Shown in pieces: positions 48,140 through 57,991 of a DNA stretch of 64,000 nucleotides. Every line of letters starts with the position of its first letter. Position 1 is the first letter of the stretch. The DNA is from Burkholderiales bacterium (lineage in GTDB: Bacteria > Pseudomonadota > Gammaproteobacteria > Burkholderiales > Burkholderiaceae_C). Location of the stretch: the NCBI GenBank assembly GCA_947453625.1, contig CANGHK010000018.1:21388-85387 (forward strand). Direction: 5' to 3'. Made by a program: the position numbers and the translations under genes. A model generated the notes under the pieces. It was not told where the DNA came from and did no database searches. It saw nothing but the letters and a program-made list of their open reading frames with translations.

Positions 48140-49345
48140 ATGTCCCTGATTACACGCCGTGCCGCACTCTTCTGCGCCCTGGCCCTGACCCTGCCGCTGG
48201 CCGCCCTGGCCCAAAAGAAGTATGACGCTGGCGCCAGCGACAAGGAGATCCGCATCGGCAACACCGTGCCCTACTCGGGCCCGGCATCGGCCTACGGCAT
48301 CCCCGGCAAGGCGATGAGCGCGGTGTTCGACAAGGTCAATGCCGACGGCGGCATCAACGGCCGCAAGATCAAGTTCATCTCGCTCGACGACGGTTACAAC
48401 CCGGCCAAGACGGTCGAGCAGGTGCGCAAGCTGGTCGAGGAAGAGGAAGTGCTGCTGCTGCTGGCGCCGCTGGGTACGGCGCAGAACAGCGCGATCCACA
48501 AATACATGAACACCAAGAAAGTGCCGCACCTGTTCCTCAACAGCGGCGCCAACAAATGGGGCGACCCGAAGAACTTCCCCTGGACCATGGGCTTCATCCC
48601 CTCCTACTTCACCGAGGGCCGGGCCTTTGCCAAGCACATCCTGGCCACCAAGCCCAACGCCAAGATCGGCGTGCTCTACCAGAACGACGACTTTGGCAAG
48701 GACTACCTGAAGGGCGTGCTCGACGGCCTGGGCGACAAGGCCAAGACCCTGATCGTCTCGCAGCAGACCTTCGAGGTGACCGACCCGACGGTCGACAGCC
48801 AGTTGGTCACGCTCAAGGGCAGCGGCGCCGACACCTTCATCAACATCAGCACGCCCAAGTTCGCCGCCCAGTCCATCCGCAAGGTGGCCGACATGGGCTG
48901 GAAGCCGCAGCAATACCTGGTCAGCGTGTCGACCTCGGTGTCCTCGGTGCTCAAGCCGGCCGGTTTCGAGAACGCCCAGGGCGTCATCTCGTCGTCCTAT
49001 CTGCGTGACCCGGCCGATGTGGCGATCCACGGCAGCAAGGAATACCAGGACTACGCCGCGCTGATCAAGAAGTACTACCCGGGCGGCGACCCGGACGACA
49101 GCCTGACCGCCAACGGCTACACCATCGCCCAGGCGATGGTCGAAGTGCTCAAGCGGGCCGGCGACAACCTGACGCACGACAACATCATGAAGGTGGCGTC
49201 CAACCTGAACCTGACGCTGCCGATGCTGGCGCCCGGCATCACGCTGAAGACCGCGCCGGATGATTTCTACCCGGTCTCGCAGCTGCAGCTGACCAAGTTC
49301 GTCGGCAGCCGCTTCGAGCCGTTTGGTCCCCTGATCGACCGCTGA
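48140..49345 (+). CDS. branched-chain amino-acid type ABC substrate-binding protein
   Basis: 401 residues. The signal peptide ends near LAALAQ. Periplasmic_BP_6 features are IRIGNTVPYSGPASAYG, VNADGGINGRKI and VLYQNDDFGKDYLKGV. No permease or ATPase gene lies next to it. Such orphans near acyl-CoA ligases often bind aromatic or aliphatic acids. It is divergent from the ligase unit. Confidence 0.9.
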   Translation: MSLITRRAALFCALALTLPLAALAQKKYDAGASDKEIRIGNTVPYSGPASAYGIPGKAMSAVFDKVNADGGINGRKIKFISLDDGYNPAKTVEQVRKLVEEEEVLLLLAPLGTAQNSAIHKYMNTKKVPHLFLNSGANKWGDPKNFPWTMGFIPSYFTEGRAFAKHILATKPNAKIGVLYQNDDFGKDYLKGVLDGLGDKAKTLIVSQQTFEVTDPTVDSQLVTLKGSGADTFINISTPKFAAQSIRKVADMGWKPQQYLVSVSTSVSSVLKPAGFENAQGVISSSYLRDPADVAIHGSKEYQDYAALIKKYYPGGDPDDSLTANGYTIAQAMVEVLKRAGDNLTHDNIMKVASNLNLTLPMLAPGITLKTAPDDFYPVSQLQLTKFVGSRFEPFGPLIDR

Positions 49346-49436
49346 CCCGGCGCCGCGAGCCGCCATCAAGCCACGGCCGGCCGCGCGGCCGCCCGGCGCT
49401 TCGACGAGCAAGACGAGAACCAAACGGGTGCGCAAA

Positions 49437-49517
49437 GCACTTTTTTGGTTCTTTTTTATCGAGATTTGCGTTATTTTGGTGCTTTTTGTCCGCACCATCG
49501 TGGGCTTGAATTTTGCT
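49437..49517 (+). promoter_or_regulatory. sigma-54 promoter with NtrC-like sites upstream of amt
   Basis: GGGCTTG-AATT-TTGCT (49502-49517) has the invariant GG and GC with correct -24/-12 spacing, about 75 bases before the amt start. An NtrC-like site GCAC-TTTTTT-GGTTC (49437-49451) and further GGTGC/GCACC half-sites (49479-49496) lie upstream in an AT-rich island. This fits nitrogen-limitation control. Confidence 0.6.
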
Positions 49518-49590
49518 TTCTTGGTGCGTTTCTGTCTGATCTGGTGCAAATTCACAGGGATCCGGCGCCGGCACACAAGGAGACCACCCG

Positions 49591-50793
49591 ATGGATCAAG
49601 TCAAGCAAGGCACCGACGCCTTGTTCATTCTGCTCGGCGCCATCATGGTGCTGGCGATGCATGCCGGCTTTGCGTTTCTCGAGCTCGGTACGGTGCGCAA
49701 GAAGAACCAGGTCAATGCGCTGGTCAAGATCCTGGTCGACTTTTCGGTGTCGACGATCGCCTATTTCTTCGTCGGCTACAGCGTGGCCTACGGCGTGAGC
49801 TTCTTCACCGGCGCCGAGGCGCTGGCGGCGAAGAATGGCTTTGAGCTGGTCAAGTTCTTCTTCCTGCTGACCTTCGCGGCGGCCATTCCGGCCATCGTCT
49901 CGGGCGGCATCGCCGAGCGGGCGCGTTTCGGCCCGCAGCTGATCGCCACCGCGGTGCTGGTGGGCGTGGTCTACCCGCTGTTCGAGGGCGTGGTCTGGAA
50001 CCAGAAGTTCGCCGTCCAGGCCTGGATCAAGTCGCTGACCGGTGCCGAGTTCCACGACTTTGCCGGCAGCGTGGTGGTGCATGCGGTGGGTGGCTGGATA
50101 GGTCTGGCCGCCGTGCTGCTGCTGGGCGCACGCGCCGGTCGCTACCGCAAGGACGGGCTGATGAGCGCGCATCCGCCATCAAGCATCCCCTTCCTGGCCT
50201 TGGGCGCCTGGATACTGGCAGTAGGCTGGTTCGGCTTCAACGTGATGAGCGCGCAGACCATCGACAAGATCTCGGGCCTGGTGGCCGTCAACTCCTTGAT
50301 GGCGATGGTGGGCGGCACGCTGGTGGCGGTGCTGCTGGGCAAGAACGACCCGGGCTTCGCCTACAACGGACCGCTGGCCGGTCTGGTGGCGGTGTGCGCG
50401 GGCTCGGACGTGATGCACCCGGCCGGCGCGCTGGTGGTGGGCGGCATCGCCGGCGCGATCTTCGTCTCGATGTTCACGCTGACCCAGAACAAGTGGAAGA
50501 TCGACGACGTGCTGGGCGTCTGGCCTCTGCACGGCCTGTGTGGCGCCTGGGGCGGCATCGCCTGCGGCATCTTCGGGCTGAAGAGCCTGGGCGGGCTGGG
50601 TGGCGTCACGCTGGGCGCGCAGCTGATCGGCACGCTGATGGGCGTGGGTTGGGCCCTGGCGGGCGGGCTTGCGGTTTACGGGCTGCTCAAGCTGGCGCTG
50701 GGTCTGCGCTTGTCCGCCGAGGAGGAATACGACGGCGCCGACCTGGCGATCCACAAGATCGGGTCGACGCCCGATCGTGAGGTGAGCTGGTAG
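49591..50793 (+). CDS. amt: ammonium transporter
   Basis: A 400-residue Amt/Rh-type channel with about eleven helices. [20 protein letters not shown] contains the first pore His, and [20 protein letters not shown] contains the second. LEFGTVRKKN-like [16 protein letters not shown] follows helix 1. No signal peptide or glnK neighbour is visible; a PII gene is the usual partner in other genomes. AAGGAGA precedes the ATG. Confidence 0.95.
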   Translation: MDQVKQGTDALFILLGAIMVLAMHAGFAFLELGTVRKKNQVNALVKILVDFSVSTIAYFFVGYSVAYGVSFFTGAEALAAKNGFELVKFFFLLTFAAAIPAIVSGGIAERARFGPQLIATAVLVGVVYPLFEGVVWNQKFAVQAWIKSLTGAEFHDFAGSVVVHAVGGWIGLAAVLLLGARAGRYRKDGLMSAHPPSSIPFLALGAWILAVGWFGFNVMSAQTIDKISGLVAVNSLMAMVGGTLVAVLLGKNDPGFAYNGPLAGLVAVCAGSDVMHPAGALVVGGIAGAIFVSMFTLTQNKWKIDDVLGVWPLHGLCGAWGGIACGIFGLKSLGGLGGVTLGAQLIGTLMGVGWALAGGLAVYGLLKLALGLRLSAEEEYDGADLAIHKIGSTPDREVSW

Positions 50794-50947
50794 GTCAGGT
50801 GGGGCGGGCAGGGCGGGCTGGTCGGGCAGGGCGATCCGGTCGGAAAGCTCCTGTCGGACGCGTCCGGCCGGCTACCCGACCCTGCCAGCCGCAAGGGCGG
50901 CAGCGGCACATGCCGACGCAGGCCCGCGCAACAGCGACAATTGCGGG

Positions 50948-53383
50948 TTGCCCCGCATTAAGGCCGCCGTGTCCGCCATCACCATCGCCCCCGTCAAGCC
51001 AGCCAAGTCCGATGGCGCGCCCAAGCCGTTGAACAGCTACCGGCCTTTCTGGGCCAAGCGTTTCGGCACCGCCAAGTTCCTGCCGACCAGCCGCGCCGAA
51101 ATGGACGCGCTGGGCTGGGACAGCTGCGACATCGTGGTCGTCACCGGCGACGCCTATGTCGACCATCCCAGCTTCGGCATGGCGGTGATCGGCCGCATGC
51201 TCGAGGCCCAGGGCTTCCGCGTCGGCATCATCGCCCAGCCCGACTGGCACAGCGCCGACGCGTTCAAGTCGCTGGGCAAACCGAACCTGTTCTTCGGCGT
51301 CACCGCCGGCAACATGGATTCGATGATCAACCGCTACACCGCCGACCGCAAGCTGCGCCACGACGACGCCTACACCGCGGGCGGCGAGGCCGGCAAGCGG
51401 CCCGACCGCAGCGCGCTGGTCTATGCCCAGCGCTGCCGCGAGGCCTGGAACGACGTGCCCATCGTGCTGGGCGGGATCGAGGCCAGCCTGCGCCGCATCG
51501 CCCATTACGACTACTGGCAGGACAAGGTTCGGCGCGCCATCCTGGTCGATGCCCAGGCCGATCTGCTGCTCTATGGCAATGCCGAGCGCGCGATCGTCGA
51601 GATCGCTCACCGCCTGGCCGCCCGCGAGCCGGTGGCCCAGATCACCGACGTGCGCGGCACCGCCTTCATGCGGCGCGACAACGACCCGTCGGCGGCCGGC
51701 TGGTTCGAGCTCGATTCGAGCGAGGTCGACCTGCCCGGGCGCATCGACGAGCACATCAACCCCTACCAGACCACCGCGGAAGTGGCGGCCGAGCAGGGCG
51801 TGGACTGTGCCAAGGACGGTGCCCAGGCCGGCGCCGATGCACTGCCCGACAGCCCGGCCACACCCGCCCTGGCCGCCGGCGAGCGGCCCATCGTCTTCGT
51901 CAGCCGCACCCCGGCGCCGGCCAGCGGCCGCATCAAGATGCCGCCGCGCGAGCGCATGGTGATCCGCTTGCCCAGCTACGAGCAGGTCAAGCGCGATCCG
52001 GTGCTCTATGCCCATGCCAGCCGGGTGCTGCACCTCGAGACCAACCCTGGCAATGCGCGCGCGCTGGTGCAGCGCTACGACTTCCACGGCACCGAGCGCG
52101 ACCTCTGGATCAACCCGCCGCCGATCCCGCTGAGCACGGCCGAGATGGACCTGGTGTTCGACCTGCCCTATGCGCGCAGCCCGCATCCGCGCTACGCCGA
52201 CGAGCAGGGCCGGCACGACGGGCCGACCAAGATCCCGGCCTGGGAGATGATCCGCTTTTCGGTCAACATCATGCGCGGCTGCTTCGGCGGCTGCAGCTTC
52301 TGCTCGATCACCGAGCATGAGGGCCGCATCATCCAGAGCCGCAGCGAGGACTCGGTGATCCGCGAGATCGAGGACATGCGCGACAAGGTCGAGGGCTTCA
52401 CCGGCGTCGTCAGCGACCTGGGCGGCCCGACCGCCAACATGTACCGGCTGGGCTGCAAGAGTGCGGCGATCGAGGCCGCCTGCCGCAAGCCCAGCTGCGT
52501 CTTTCCTGGCATCTGCCCGAACCTGAAGACCGACCACGCGCCCTTGATCAGCATGTACCGCCGCGCGCGGGCCATCAAGGGCGTGAAGAAGATCCTGATC
52601 GCCTCGGGCGTGCGCTACGACCTGGCGATCCAGTCGCCCGAGTATGTGCGCGAGCTCGTCAGCCACCATGTCGGTGGCTACCTCAAGATTGCGCCCGAGC
52701 ACACCGAGGGCGGGCCGCTGTCGATGATGATGAAGCCCGGCATCGGCAGCTACGACCGCTTCAAGACGATGTTCGACAAGATCAGCGCCGAGGTCGGCAA
52801 GAAGCAGTTCCTGATCCCTTATTTCATCGCCGCCCACCCCGGCACCAGCGACGAGGACATGATGAACCTGGCGCTGTGGCTCAAGCGCAGCGGCTTCCGG
52901 GCCGACCAGGTGCAGACTTTCTACCCCAGCCCGATGGCCACCGCCACCGCGATGTACCACAGCGGCCGCAACCCGCTGAAGGGCCTGAGCCGCGACCCGG
53001 CCAAGGTCGAGAAGGTCGACATCGTCCGCGGCGAGCGCCGGCGCCGGCTGCACAAGGCTTTCCTGCGATACCACGACGCCGCCAACTGGCCGCTGCTGCG
53101 CGAGGCGCTGGCGGCGATGGGCCGGTCCGACCTGATCGGCAATGGCAAGCACCACCTGATCCCGACCTACCAGCCCGGCGGCGGCATCGTCACGCCGACG
53201 CGTCGCGATTACCGGGCGCCGGTGACGTCCGCGACGCCGGCCGCGGTCAAGGCGGTGCTGGGCAAGCCGCCGCGCCGCGGCGCGCTGCTGACCCAGCACA
53301 GCGGCCTGCCGCCGCGCGAGACCGGCAGCGCGCGCCGCGGCGCGGGCGGCGCCAAGCCGGGCGTGGGCCGCAAGCCGCGCTGA
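50948..53383 (+). CDS. YgiQ family radical SAM protein
   Basis: 811 residues. The family N-terminus ([20 protein letters not shown]) is followed by a B12-like fold. The radical-SAM cluster motif is [18 protein letters not shown] (CxxxCxxC). The C-terminal DUF3362-type part has [11 protein letters not shown] and a basic tail. The reaction is not known. TTG 50948 is the longest start; GTG 50969 (SAITIAPV) is equally possible. It is the last conserved gene before the unusual cluster. Confidence 0.93.
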   Translation: MPRIKAAVSAITIAPVKPAKSDGAPKPLNSYRPFWAKRFGTAKFLPTSRAEMDALGWDSCDIVVVTGDAYVDHPSFGMAVIGRMLEAQGFRVGIIAQPDWHSADAFKSLGKPNLFFGVTAGNMDSMINRYTADRKLRHDDAYTAGGEAGKRPDRSALVYAQRCREAWNDVPIVLGGIEASLRRIAHYDYWQDKVRRAILVDAQADLLLYGNAERAIVEIAHRLAAREPVAQITDVRGTAFMRRDNDPSAAGWFELDSSEVDLPGRIDEHINPYQTTAEVAAEQGVDCAKDGAQAGADALPDSPATPALAAGERPIVFVSRTPAPASGRIKMPPRERMVIRLPSYEQVKRDPVLYAHASRVLHLETNPGNARALVQRYDFHGTERDLWINPPPIPLSTAEMDLVFDLPYARSPHPRYADEQGRHDGPTKIPAWEMIRFSVNIMRGCFGGCSFCSITEHEGRIIQSRSEDSVIREIEDMRDKVEGFTGVVSDLGGPTANMYRLGCKSAAIEAACRKPSCVFPGICPNLKTDHAPLISMYRRARAIKGVKKILIASGVRYDLAIQSPEYVRELVSHHVGGYLKIAPEHTEGGPLSMMMKPGIGSYDRFKTMFDKISAEVGKKQFLIPYFIAAHPGTSDEDMMNLALWLKRSGFRADQVQTFYPSPMATATAMYHSGRNPLKGLSRDPAKVEKVDIVRGERRRRLHKAFLRYHDAANWPLLREALAAMGRSDLIGNGKHHLIPTYQPGGGIVTPTRRDYRAPVTSATPAAVKAVLGKPPRRGALLTQHSGLPPRETGSARRGAGGAKPGVGRKPR

Positions 53384-53551
53384 GCCCACCGCGGAAAGCA
53401 CCTGCCCGGGCGTGCCCCCAATCGGGTTCAGACCACCGGCCTTCTAAGCGATCAGGCCGCTGACTTTCAATCGCCTTGAGTTCCACTTCAGTGTCCGGTT
53501 CACTGGCGCCGCGGTGTTGCCCGATCAGCGGCGGTCCAGGTTCACGGACGG

Positions 53552-53587
53552 ATGTGGGGTGTCGGTTCCATGAAGTGGTTAAAATGA
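53552..53587 (+). CDS. 11-codon leader ORF overlapping the kinase start
   Basis: MWGVGSMKWLK ends in a TGA that overlaps the ATG of the kinase gene in ATGA. No clear ribosome site precedes it. It may be chance, or a coupling leader for the cluster. Confidence 0.25.
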   Translation: MWGVGSMKWLK

Positions 53588-54777
53588 GAAGAACGAGGTA
53601 TTCGTTTCCTTACATCATGGTTGAATCCGAGTCCGATGAGTGCCAACTTCGCCCTTCACCTTGGGACGCTGTGTCGACAACAGTGGCTCGGGAAGGGTTG
53701 GTCATCCAATTGGACGGCTTGCATGCCCAGGACATGCGTTGGCTGCATGAGTGCTTGTTGCCTGGCTTCCAGTCTGCGGATGGACGCCGGGTGGATTGGC
53801 GGGTGTCCCTGCGTATAGACCCGTCTGCGCACCGTGCGCTATTGGCGGCAGGTCCTGCTGTTGGTGGTCGTTCGCGCCGGATGTTTGGCTTTCAGGGTCA
53901 GGATTCGGGTTGTTTGGAATGGCGAGATGAACCCCTGACCGTCCTGGACCCTGAAATAGAGGTCTTCTATCGGTTTTTTTCGCATCTGGCGTCCGTCGAG
54001 ATACTGGCGTCCAAGCACCGACCCTCGGTGCGCGTGGCCTTGCTGCGTATGGTGCGCGAAATCGCGTCGCGCCATCTGGCGCACCAAGGGCAAGCCCAGT
54101 TTCACGCAGCTGCGCTGAGTCATGGGGGGCAAGGCTTTCTGGTCTGCGGTCCGCGGCGGGCTGGCAAGACCAGCTTTGTCACCCATGCCCTCCTGGACTC
54201 TGCATCCCGATTCATCTCCAACGATCGCGCGATCGTTGCACCCGACATGGCAGATGACGGTTTCATGCTCTCCGGCATGCCAACGCTCGTCGCCATCCGG
54301 CAGGGCACGATCGATCTTTTTCCCGGGCTGCCCCTCGCGCGCGTCCGCCATTGGCGCGCCCGTATGACACTCGCCGAGGCCCTGGCGTTGCCCGAATTCG
54401 CCTCTGCTGCGGACAAGTCCACCAAACTCGTGCTCAGTCCGGTCCAGTTCTGCCATCTGCTGGGCGTCCAGCCCGCCGCGAAGGCGCCTCTCCGCGCTCT
54501 GCTATTCCCCAGAGTGGACACCGCCATCCGGGGGGCCAGGCTGACTCCGCTCGCGCGCGGCGAGGTTGCTGAGCGCCTGAAGGCGGAACTTCTGCTGCCA
54601 GGCAGCGACGCCCTGGACAGCGATAGGCTCTCGACCGGCAGCGGGACGTCAGTCCTGGACTTGGTGACCGCGTTGTCGGCCCGCTGTCCGGGTTTTGAGT
54701 GCGTCCTCGGTGCCGGCGCCTATCTTCAACAGTCAATGCTGTCGGGCTTATCGAGCCAGTCCGGCCGGACAGGCTGA
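53584..54777 (+). CDS. HPr-kinase-like (HprK-related) protein
   Basis: 397 residues. The N-terminal 180 residues are divergent. Walker A is CGPRRAGKTSFVTHAL near 188-196, followed by the HprK-type metal motif FISNDRAIVAPDMADDGF (ND where DD is usual) and SGMPTLVAIRQG. HprK homologues phosphorylate Ser on HPr. Related kinases in lasso-peptide and exopolysaccharide clusters act on other targets and pair with the nucleotidyltransferase type encoded next here. No HPr or PTS gene is near. The first 400 bases are AT-richer than the surroundings, suggesting transfer. ATG 53617 is an alternative start. Confidence 0.72.
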   Translation: MRRTRYSFPYIMVESESDECQLRPSPWDAVSTTVAREGLVIQLDGLHAQDMRWLHECLLPGFQSADGRRVDWRVSLRIDPSAHRALLAAGPAVGGRSRRMFGFQGQDSGCLEWRDEPLTVLDPEIEVFYRFFSHLASVEILASKHRPSVRVALLRMVREIASRHLAHQGQAQFHAAALSHGGQGFLVCGPRRAGKTSFVTHALLDSASRFISNDRAIVAPDMADDGFMLSGMPTLVAIRQGTIDLFPGLPLARVRHWRARMTLAEALALPEFASAADKSTKLVLSPVQFCHLLGVQPAAKAPLRALLFPRVDTAIRGARLTPLARGEVAERLKAELLLPGSDALDSDRLSTGSGTSVLDLVTALSARCPGFECVLGAGAYLQQSMLSGLSSQSGRTG

Positions 54778-54845
54778 GCGTCTCCAGCCCGGAACGACCG
54801 GAAGAGGCTGTGCCCGATCAGGGGCTATTCATCGTCAATCCATGA
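54699..54845 (+). CDS. 48-residue small ORF overlapping the kinase gene end
   Basis: GTG 54699 starts in another frame within the kinase gene. The peptide ends in VPDQGLFIVNP, and the TGA overlaps the next small ORF start in ATGA. No domain is recognised. It could be a degraded small partner (for example PqqD-like) or spurious. Confidence 0.3.
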   Translation: MRPRCRRLSSTVNAVGLIEPVRPDRLSVSSPERPEEAVPDQGLFIVNP

Positions 54846-54958
54846 AGTCCCGATCCTCAAGGCGCCCGTCTTGCAGTGCTGAATCGGCAAGTCGGAATTG
54901 CCTGCGACCTCACACCCAAACGAACAAGAGCAGCCTCATCGCCTCGAAACCGCAATGA
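54842..54958 (+). CDS. 38-residue Ser/Arg-rich small ORF before the nucleotidyltransferase
   Basis: ATG 54842 overlaps the previous small ORF by ATGA, and its own TGA overlaps the nucleotidyltransferase ATG by ATGA. The peptide is Ser-rich (MKSRSSRRPSCSAESAS) and ends SSLIASKPQ, with two Cys. No clear ribosome site is seen, so translation would depend on coupling. A modified-peptide precursor is conceivable but unproven. Confidence 0.35.
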   Translation: MKSRSSRRPSCSAESASRNCLRPHTQTNKSSLIASKPQ

Positions 54959-56076
54959 CAGTTTCCCTCATTGAGCATTTCCCTCCTGAAGCCGAAGCAT
55001 TGCTGTGCTGCGTTCGCCCCGGACCTGTCCCAGGCCCGATGGATCGCCTGGCTTGGTTGGCGGAACGGGGACTCGACTGGGACCTGCTGTTGTCGATGGC
55101 GGCCAAGCATCGCGTCCTGCCCTTGCTGCGTCGTGGCCTGCACGCCGCCTGCCCGGAAGCCCTGCCCTCGGGCATCAGAGACAAGTTGGAGCAACGCCTC
55201 GCCAAGAGCGGCCGAGTCAATCGGGCGCTCACCGACGAACTGTTGCGCCTGCTACCCCTCTTCGACGCCGAGGCTATCCCATTTCTGCCCTACAAGGGAT
55301 GCGTCCTCGCAGTCTCCGTCTACGGCGACGCTGGAATGCGGCAGACCTGGGATATCGACCTGTTGATCGACGCAACGCAGCTCGGCAAGACCCGCGCTCT
55401 GCTCCTCTCCCAGGGCTATTTGCCAACCAAGGTCTTCGACCGTGCACAGAACTTCGTCCATCATGAAAAGAATGTCGAGATCGATCTGCACTGGGCCTTG
55501 ACCCCGCTCCACTTCACGCTGGAACCAGACTTTCCCGGCTACTGGGCGCGCAGGGAAACGGTGCTGCTGGACGGGTTTCAGGTGCCCAGCCTGGCTGGAG
55601 AAGACCTGCTCCAGGTTCTGTGTCTGCAGGTCGCCAAAGACTGCTGGGAGCGTCGGCAGCATATCGAATATCTCGCCAAGGTCGCCGATATCGCCGCCGT
55701 CCTGAACGCCCGGATCGATCTGGATTGGGCCGCCATCACCGAGCAATCGCAGCGGGCGGGATTGCGGCGGGTGCTTCATTTCGGCTTGCTGCTCGCCGTC
55801 CAACTGCTGGAGGCGGACCTGCCCGCGGCCGTCAGGGCGGATGTGGACGCCGACATGCGGGCCGGCGCCCTCGTCCGCCAGGTTTGTCGTCAGTTGTTCG
55901 GGGAGAGCGACCGGGCCGTGGCCAAGCCACAGGGTGCGCCGCTGGATATCCCTTTCCGGCTTCGACAACTGCGCTTCTACCTCGGTCTCAGAGAACGTCC
56001 TCGTGACTGGCTGGCGCACGGTATCGAAATCGGCCGTTCTGCCATGCGCTTGCTGTCCGGGGGGCGCGCCGCATGA
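54955..56076 (+). CDS. NTP_transf_5-type nucleotidyltransferase family protein
   Basis: 373 residues. A helical N-domain (LLSMAAKHRVLPLLRRGLHA) precedes the polymerase-beta-like core, with FLPYKGCVLAVSVYGDAG and metal-binding WDIDLLIDATQ (DxD near 132). VEIDLHWALTP adds the third acidic residue. In known lasso clusters, members of this family modify a kinase-phosphorylated peptide; in others they accompany EPS genes. The kinase-transferase pairing here matches that logic. Confidence 0.82.
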   Translation: MTVSLIEHFPPEAEALLCCVRPGPVPGPMDRLAWLAERGLDWDLLLSMAAKHRVLPLLRRGLHAACPEALPSGIRDKLEQRLAKSGRVNRALTDELLRLLPLFDAEAIPFLPYKGCVLAVSVYGDAGMRQTWDIDLLIDATQLGKTRALLLSQGYLPTKVFDRAQNFVHHEKNVEIDLHWALTPLHFTLEPDFPGYWARRETVLLDGFQVPSLAGEDLLQVLCLQVAKDCWERRQHIEYLAKVADIAAVLNARIDLDWAAITEQSQRAGLRRVLHFGLLLAVQLLEADLPAAVRADVDADMRAGALVRQVCRQLFGESDRAVAKPQGAPLDIPFRLRQLRFYLGLRERPRDWLAHGIEIGRSAMRLLSGGRAA

Positions 56077-56119
56077 GGCTTTCCGCCACCGAGGTGGTAC
56101 CGGTCTCGCTTGCCAGACC

Positions 56120-57991
56120 ATGCTGCCCTGCTTTGATTCGCCAACTTCGGTGAAGCCCCGTCCTGCCCCATCTGCCAGTCCGCTGGCCGCCGCTGTCCAC
56201 GCTGGGCTCCACCATGTGCGGCTGGTGCGCTGGACTCTTGGCGTCATGGGCGCCATGGCCCCGGGCCTGACCTTCGGCTTGCTCGCAGTCAGTTTCGCCG
56301 GCGGTTTGACAACGCTGGCGCTGTTCATCGCCATACGCTTCCTGATCGATGCTCAGGCGCGCAGCCTGGGCGGGCAGCCCCCGCCCTTCGAGACCCTGAT
56401 TCCCTGGCTCGCATTGCTGTTTGCGGCAGCGGCGACGGAAGCTTTGGTCAGCCTTGCGCGAAAGTTGCTGCGCAACCTGCTGCTGGACCGCGCCGATTTG
56501 GACCTGACCGCAGCCGTGATGCGCAAGGCGGCCAGCCAGCCGGTGGCATTTTTCGAGCAGCCATCGTCCCAGGACATCCTGGAGCGGTTGCAGGGCCAGG
56601 TCGCGACACGGTTGGTGGAACTCGTGCTCCGGATCATGTCCGTCGTCACGATGGGCCTGCAAGTGCTCACCATGATGGCCGTCCTGGTACACATCGAGCC
56701 CTTGATCGTTGTGGTGGCCGTGCCCTTGTTCATCCCCTACCTGTGGTTCCAGACGGGATTGAGCCGCGATGCATCCTCCGAGCATGCGGTGCGGGCTGTC
56801 AACCGGCGGCGCATCGGTTATTACCTCGGCCACCTGACCCGCGCCAGTGGCGCAGCGGAACTGCGCCTTCTGGGCATCGCGCCCCATTTCATCGAGCGCT
56901 TCCGGGCCGTCATGTCGGACTTTGTGGGGCGGGATGCACGCCGGCATTGGCGGGATTTCTGGGGCGGAACAGTCTTCGCCCTGCTGAGTCTCGGCGGGTT
57001 CATGGGGGTCTTCGCCATGGTGGTCCAGCGCGCTCTGGCCGGGCAGGCCAGCGTCGGCGAGGTGGCGGTCTTCGCGGCGGCGGCAGTACGCCTCAGGAAG
57101 TCCCTCGAGGACATGGGCCAGGCCGTCAATATCGGTCTCGGTCAGGCCCGCCATGTGGAGGCGCTCCGCGTCTTCCTCGAATCTCCGCCGGAAGAGGACG
57201 CCGATGCCGGCGATCCCCTGCCGACACCGTTTCGTGCGGACCTACGCTGCGAGCATGTCAGCTTTCGCTACCCCGGCGCGGATACCCTGGCACTTGACGA
57301 CCTGTGCCTGGACATCGCGGCGGGGGAAACAGTGGCCATCGTCGGCGAAAACGGGTCGGGCAAGACTACCCTGGTGAAACTGCTGGCCGGCTTCCATGCG
57401 CCGACCGATGGACGTATCCTCGTTTCGGGCCGCGACATTCGAGAACTGTCCCTCACGGCACTGCGCAGCCGCATCAGTTTCGTGTTCCAGGAGTTCGGCC
57501 GCTACGCGGTGAGTCTGCGCGAGAACATCGCATATGGTGACTGGCTCAGGCTGCGCGACGCCCCGGAAGCCGTTGCTGACTGCGCCCGTCGCGCCGGACT
57601 CGCCGACGCGGCAGCACGAATGCCTGAAGGCCTAGACACCGTGCTCGGACGCGAATTCGGCGCCTTCGAGCCGTCCGGCGGCGTCTGGCAACGGATCGCC
57701 ATCGCCCGCGCGCTGGCACGGGATGCGCCGCTGCTGATCCTGGACGAGCCTACCGCCGCCGTCGATGCCCGCGCCGAGTACGGGTTGTTCCGCCAGTTGG
57801 CCGAACTGGCGGAGGGCAGGACCACGCTGCTGATCTCCCATCGTTTTTCCACGGTGTCCATGGCACAGCGGATTCTGGTCATGCACCACGGCCGAATCGT
57901 GGAACAGGGTGGTCATGACGAACTCCTGGCCTTGGGCGGGCGCTACGCGGAACTTTACAACTACCACCAAAGGAGAATGTCCGGTGCTTGA
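56120..57991 (+). CDS. ABC exporter, fused membrane and ATPase domains
   Basis: 623 residues. About six helices in residues 45-340 are followed by the ATPase domain. Walker A is VGENGSGKTTLVKLL near 407. The signature reads EPSGGVWQRIAIARALA, an LSGGQ variant, and Walker B is LLILDEPTAAVDA near 537. It resembles half-size exporters of peptides or lipid-linked products; no N-terminal C39 peptidase is present. ATG 56120 is 43 bases after the nucleotidyltransferase; GTG 56150 is possible. Its stop overlaps the next start. Confidence 0.88.
   Translation: MLPCFDSPTSVKPRPAPSASPLAAAVHAGLHHVRLVRWTLGVMGAMAPGLTFGLLAVSFAGGLTTLALFIAIRFLIDAQARSLGGQPPPFETLIPWLALLFAAAATEALVSLARKLLRNLLLDRADLDLTAAVMRKAASQPVAFFEQPSSQDILERLQGQVATRLVELVLRIMSVVTMGLQVLTMMAVLVHIEPLIVVVAVPLFIPYLWFQTGLSRDASSEHAVRAVNRRRIGYYLGHLTRASGAAELRLLGIAPHFIERFRAVMSDFVGRDARRHWRDFWGGTVFALLSLGGFMGVFAMVVQRALAGQASVGEVAVFAAAAVRLRKSLEDMGQAVNIGLGQARHVEALRVFLESPPEEDADAGDPLPTPFRADLRCEHVSFRYPGADTLALDDLCLDIAAGETVAIVGENGSGKTTLVKLLAGFHAPTDGRILVSGRDIRELSLTALRSRISFVFQEFGRYAVSLRENIAYGDWLRLRDAPEAVADCARRAGLADAAARMPEGLDTVLGREFGAFEPSGGVWQRIAIARALARDAPLLILDEPTAAVDARAEYGLFRQLAELAEGRTTLLISHRFSTVSMAQRILVMHHGRIVEQGGHDELLALGGRYAELYNYHQRRMSGA

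Noticed and set aside
53584..57991. A complete lasso-peptide cluster
   Set aside because: The HprK-like kinase, nucleotidyltransferase and exporter fit, but no asparagine-synthetase-like cyclase, no transglutaminase-like protease and no clear precursor with the Thr leader motif are present in the window.
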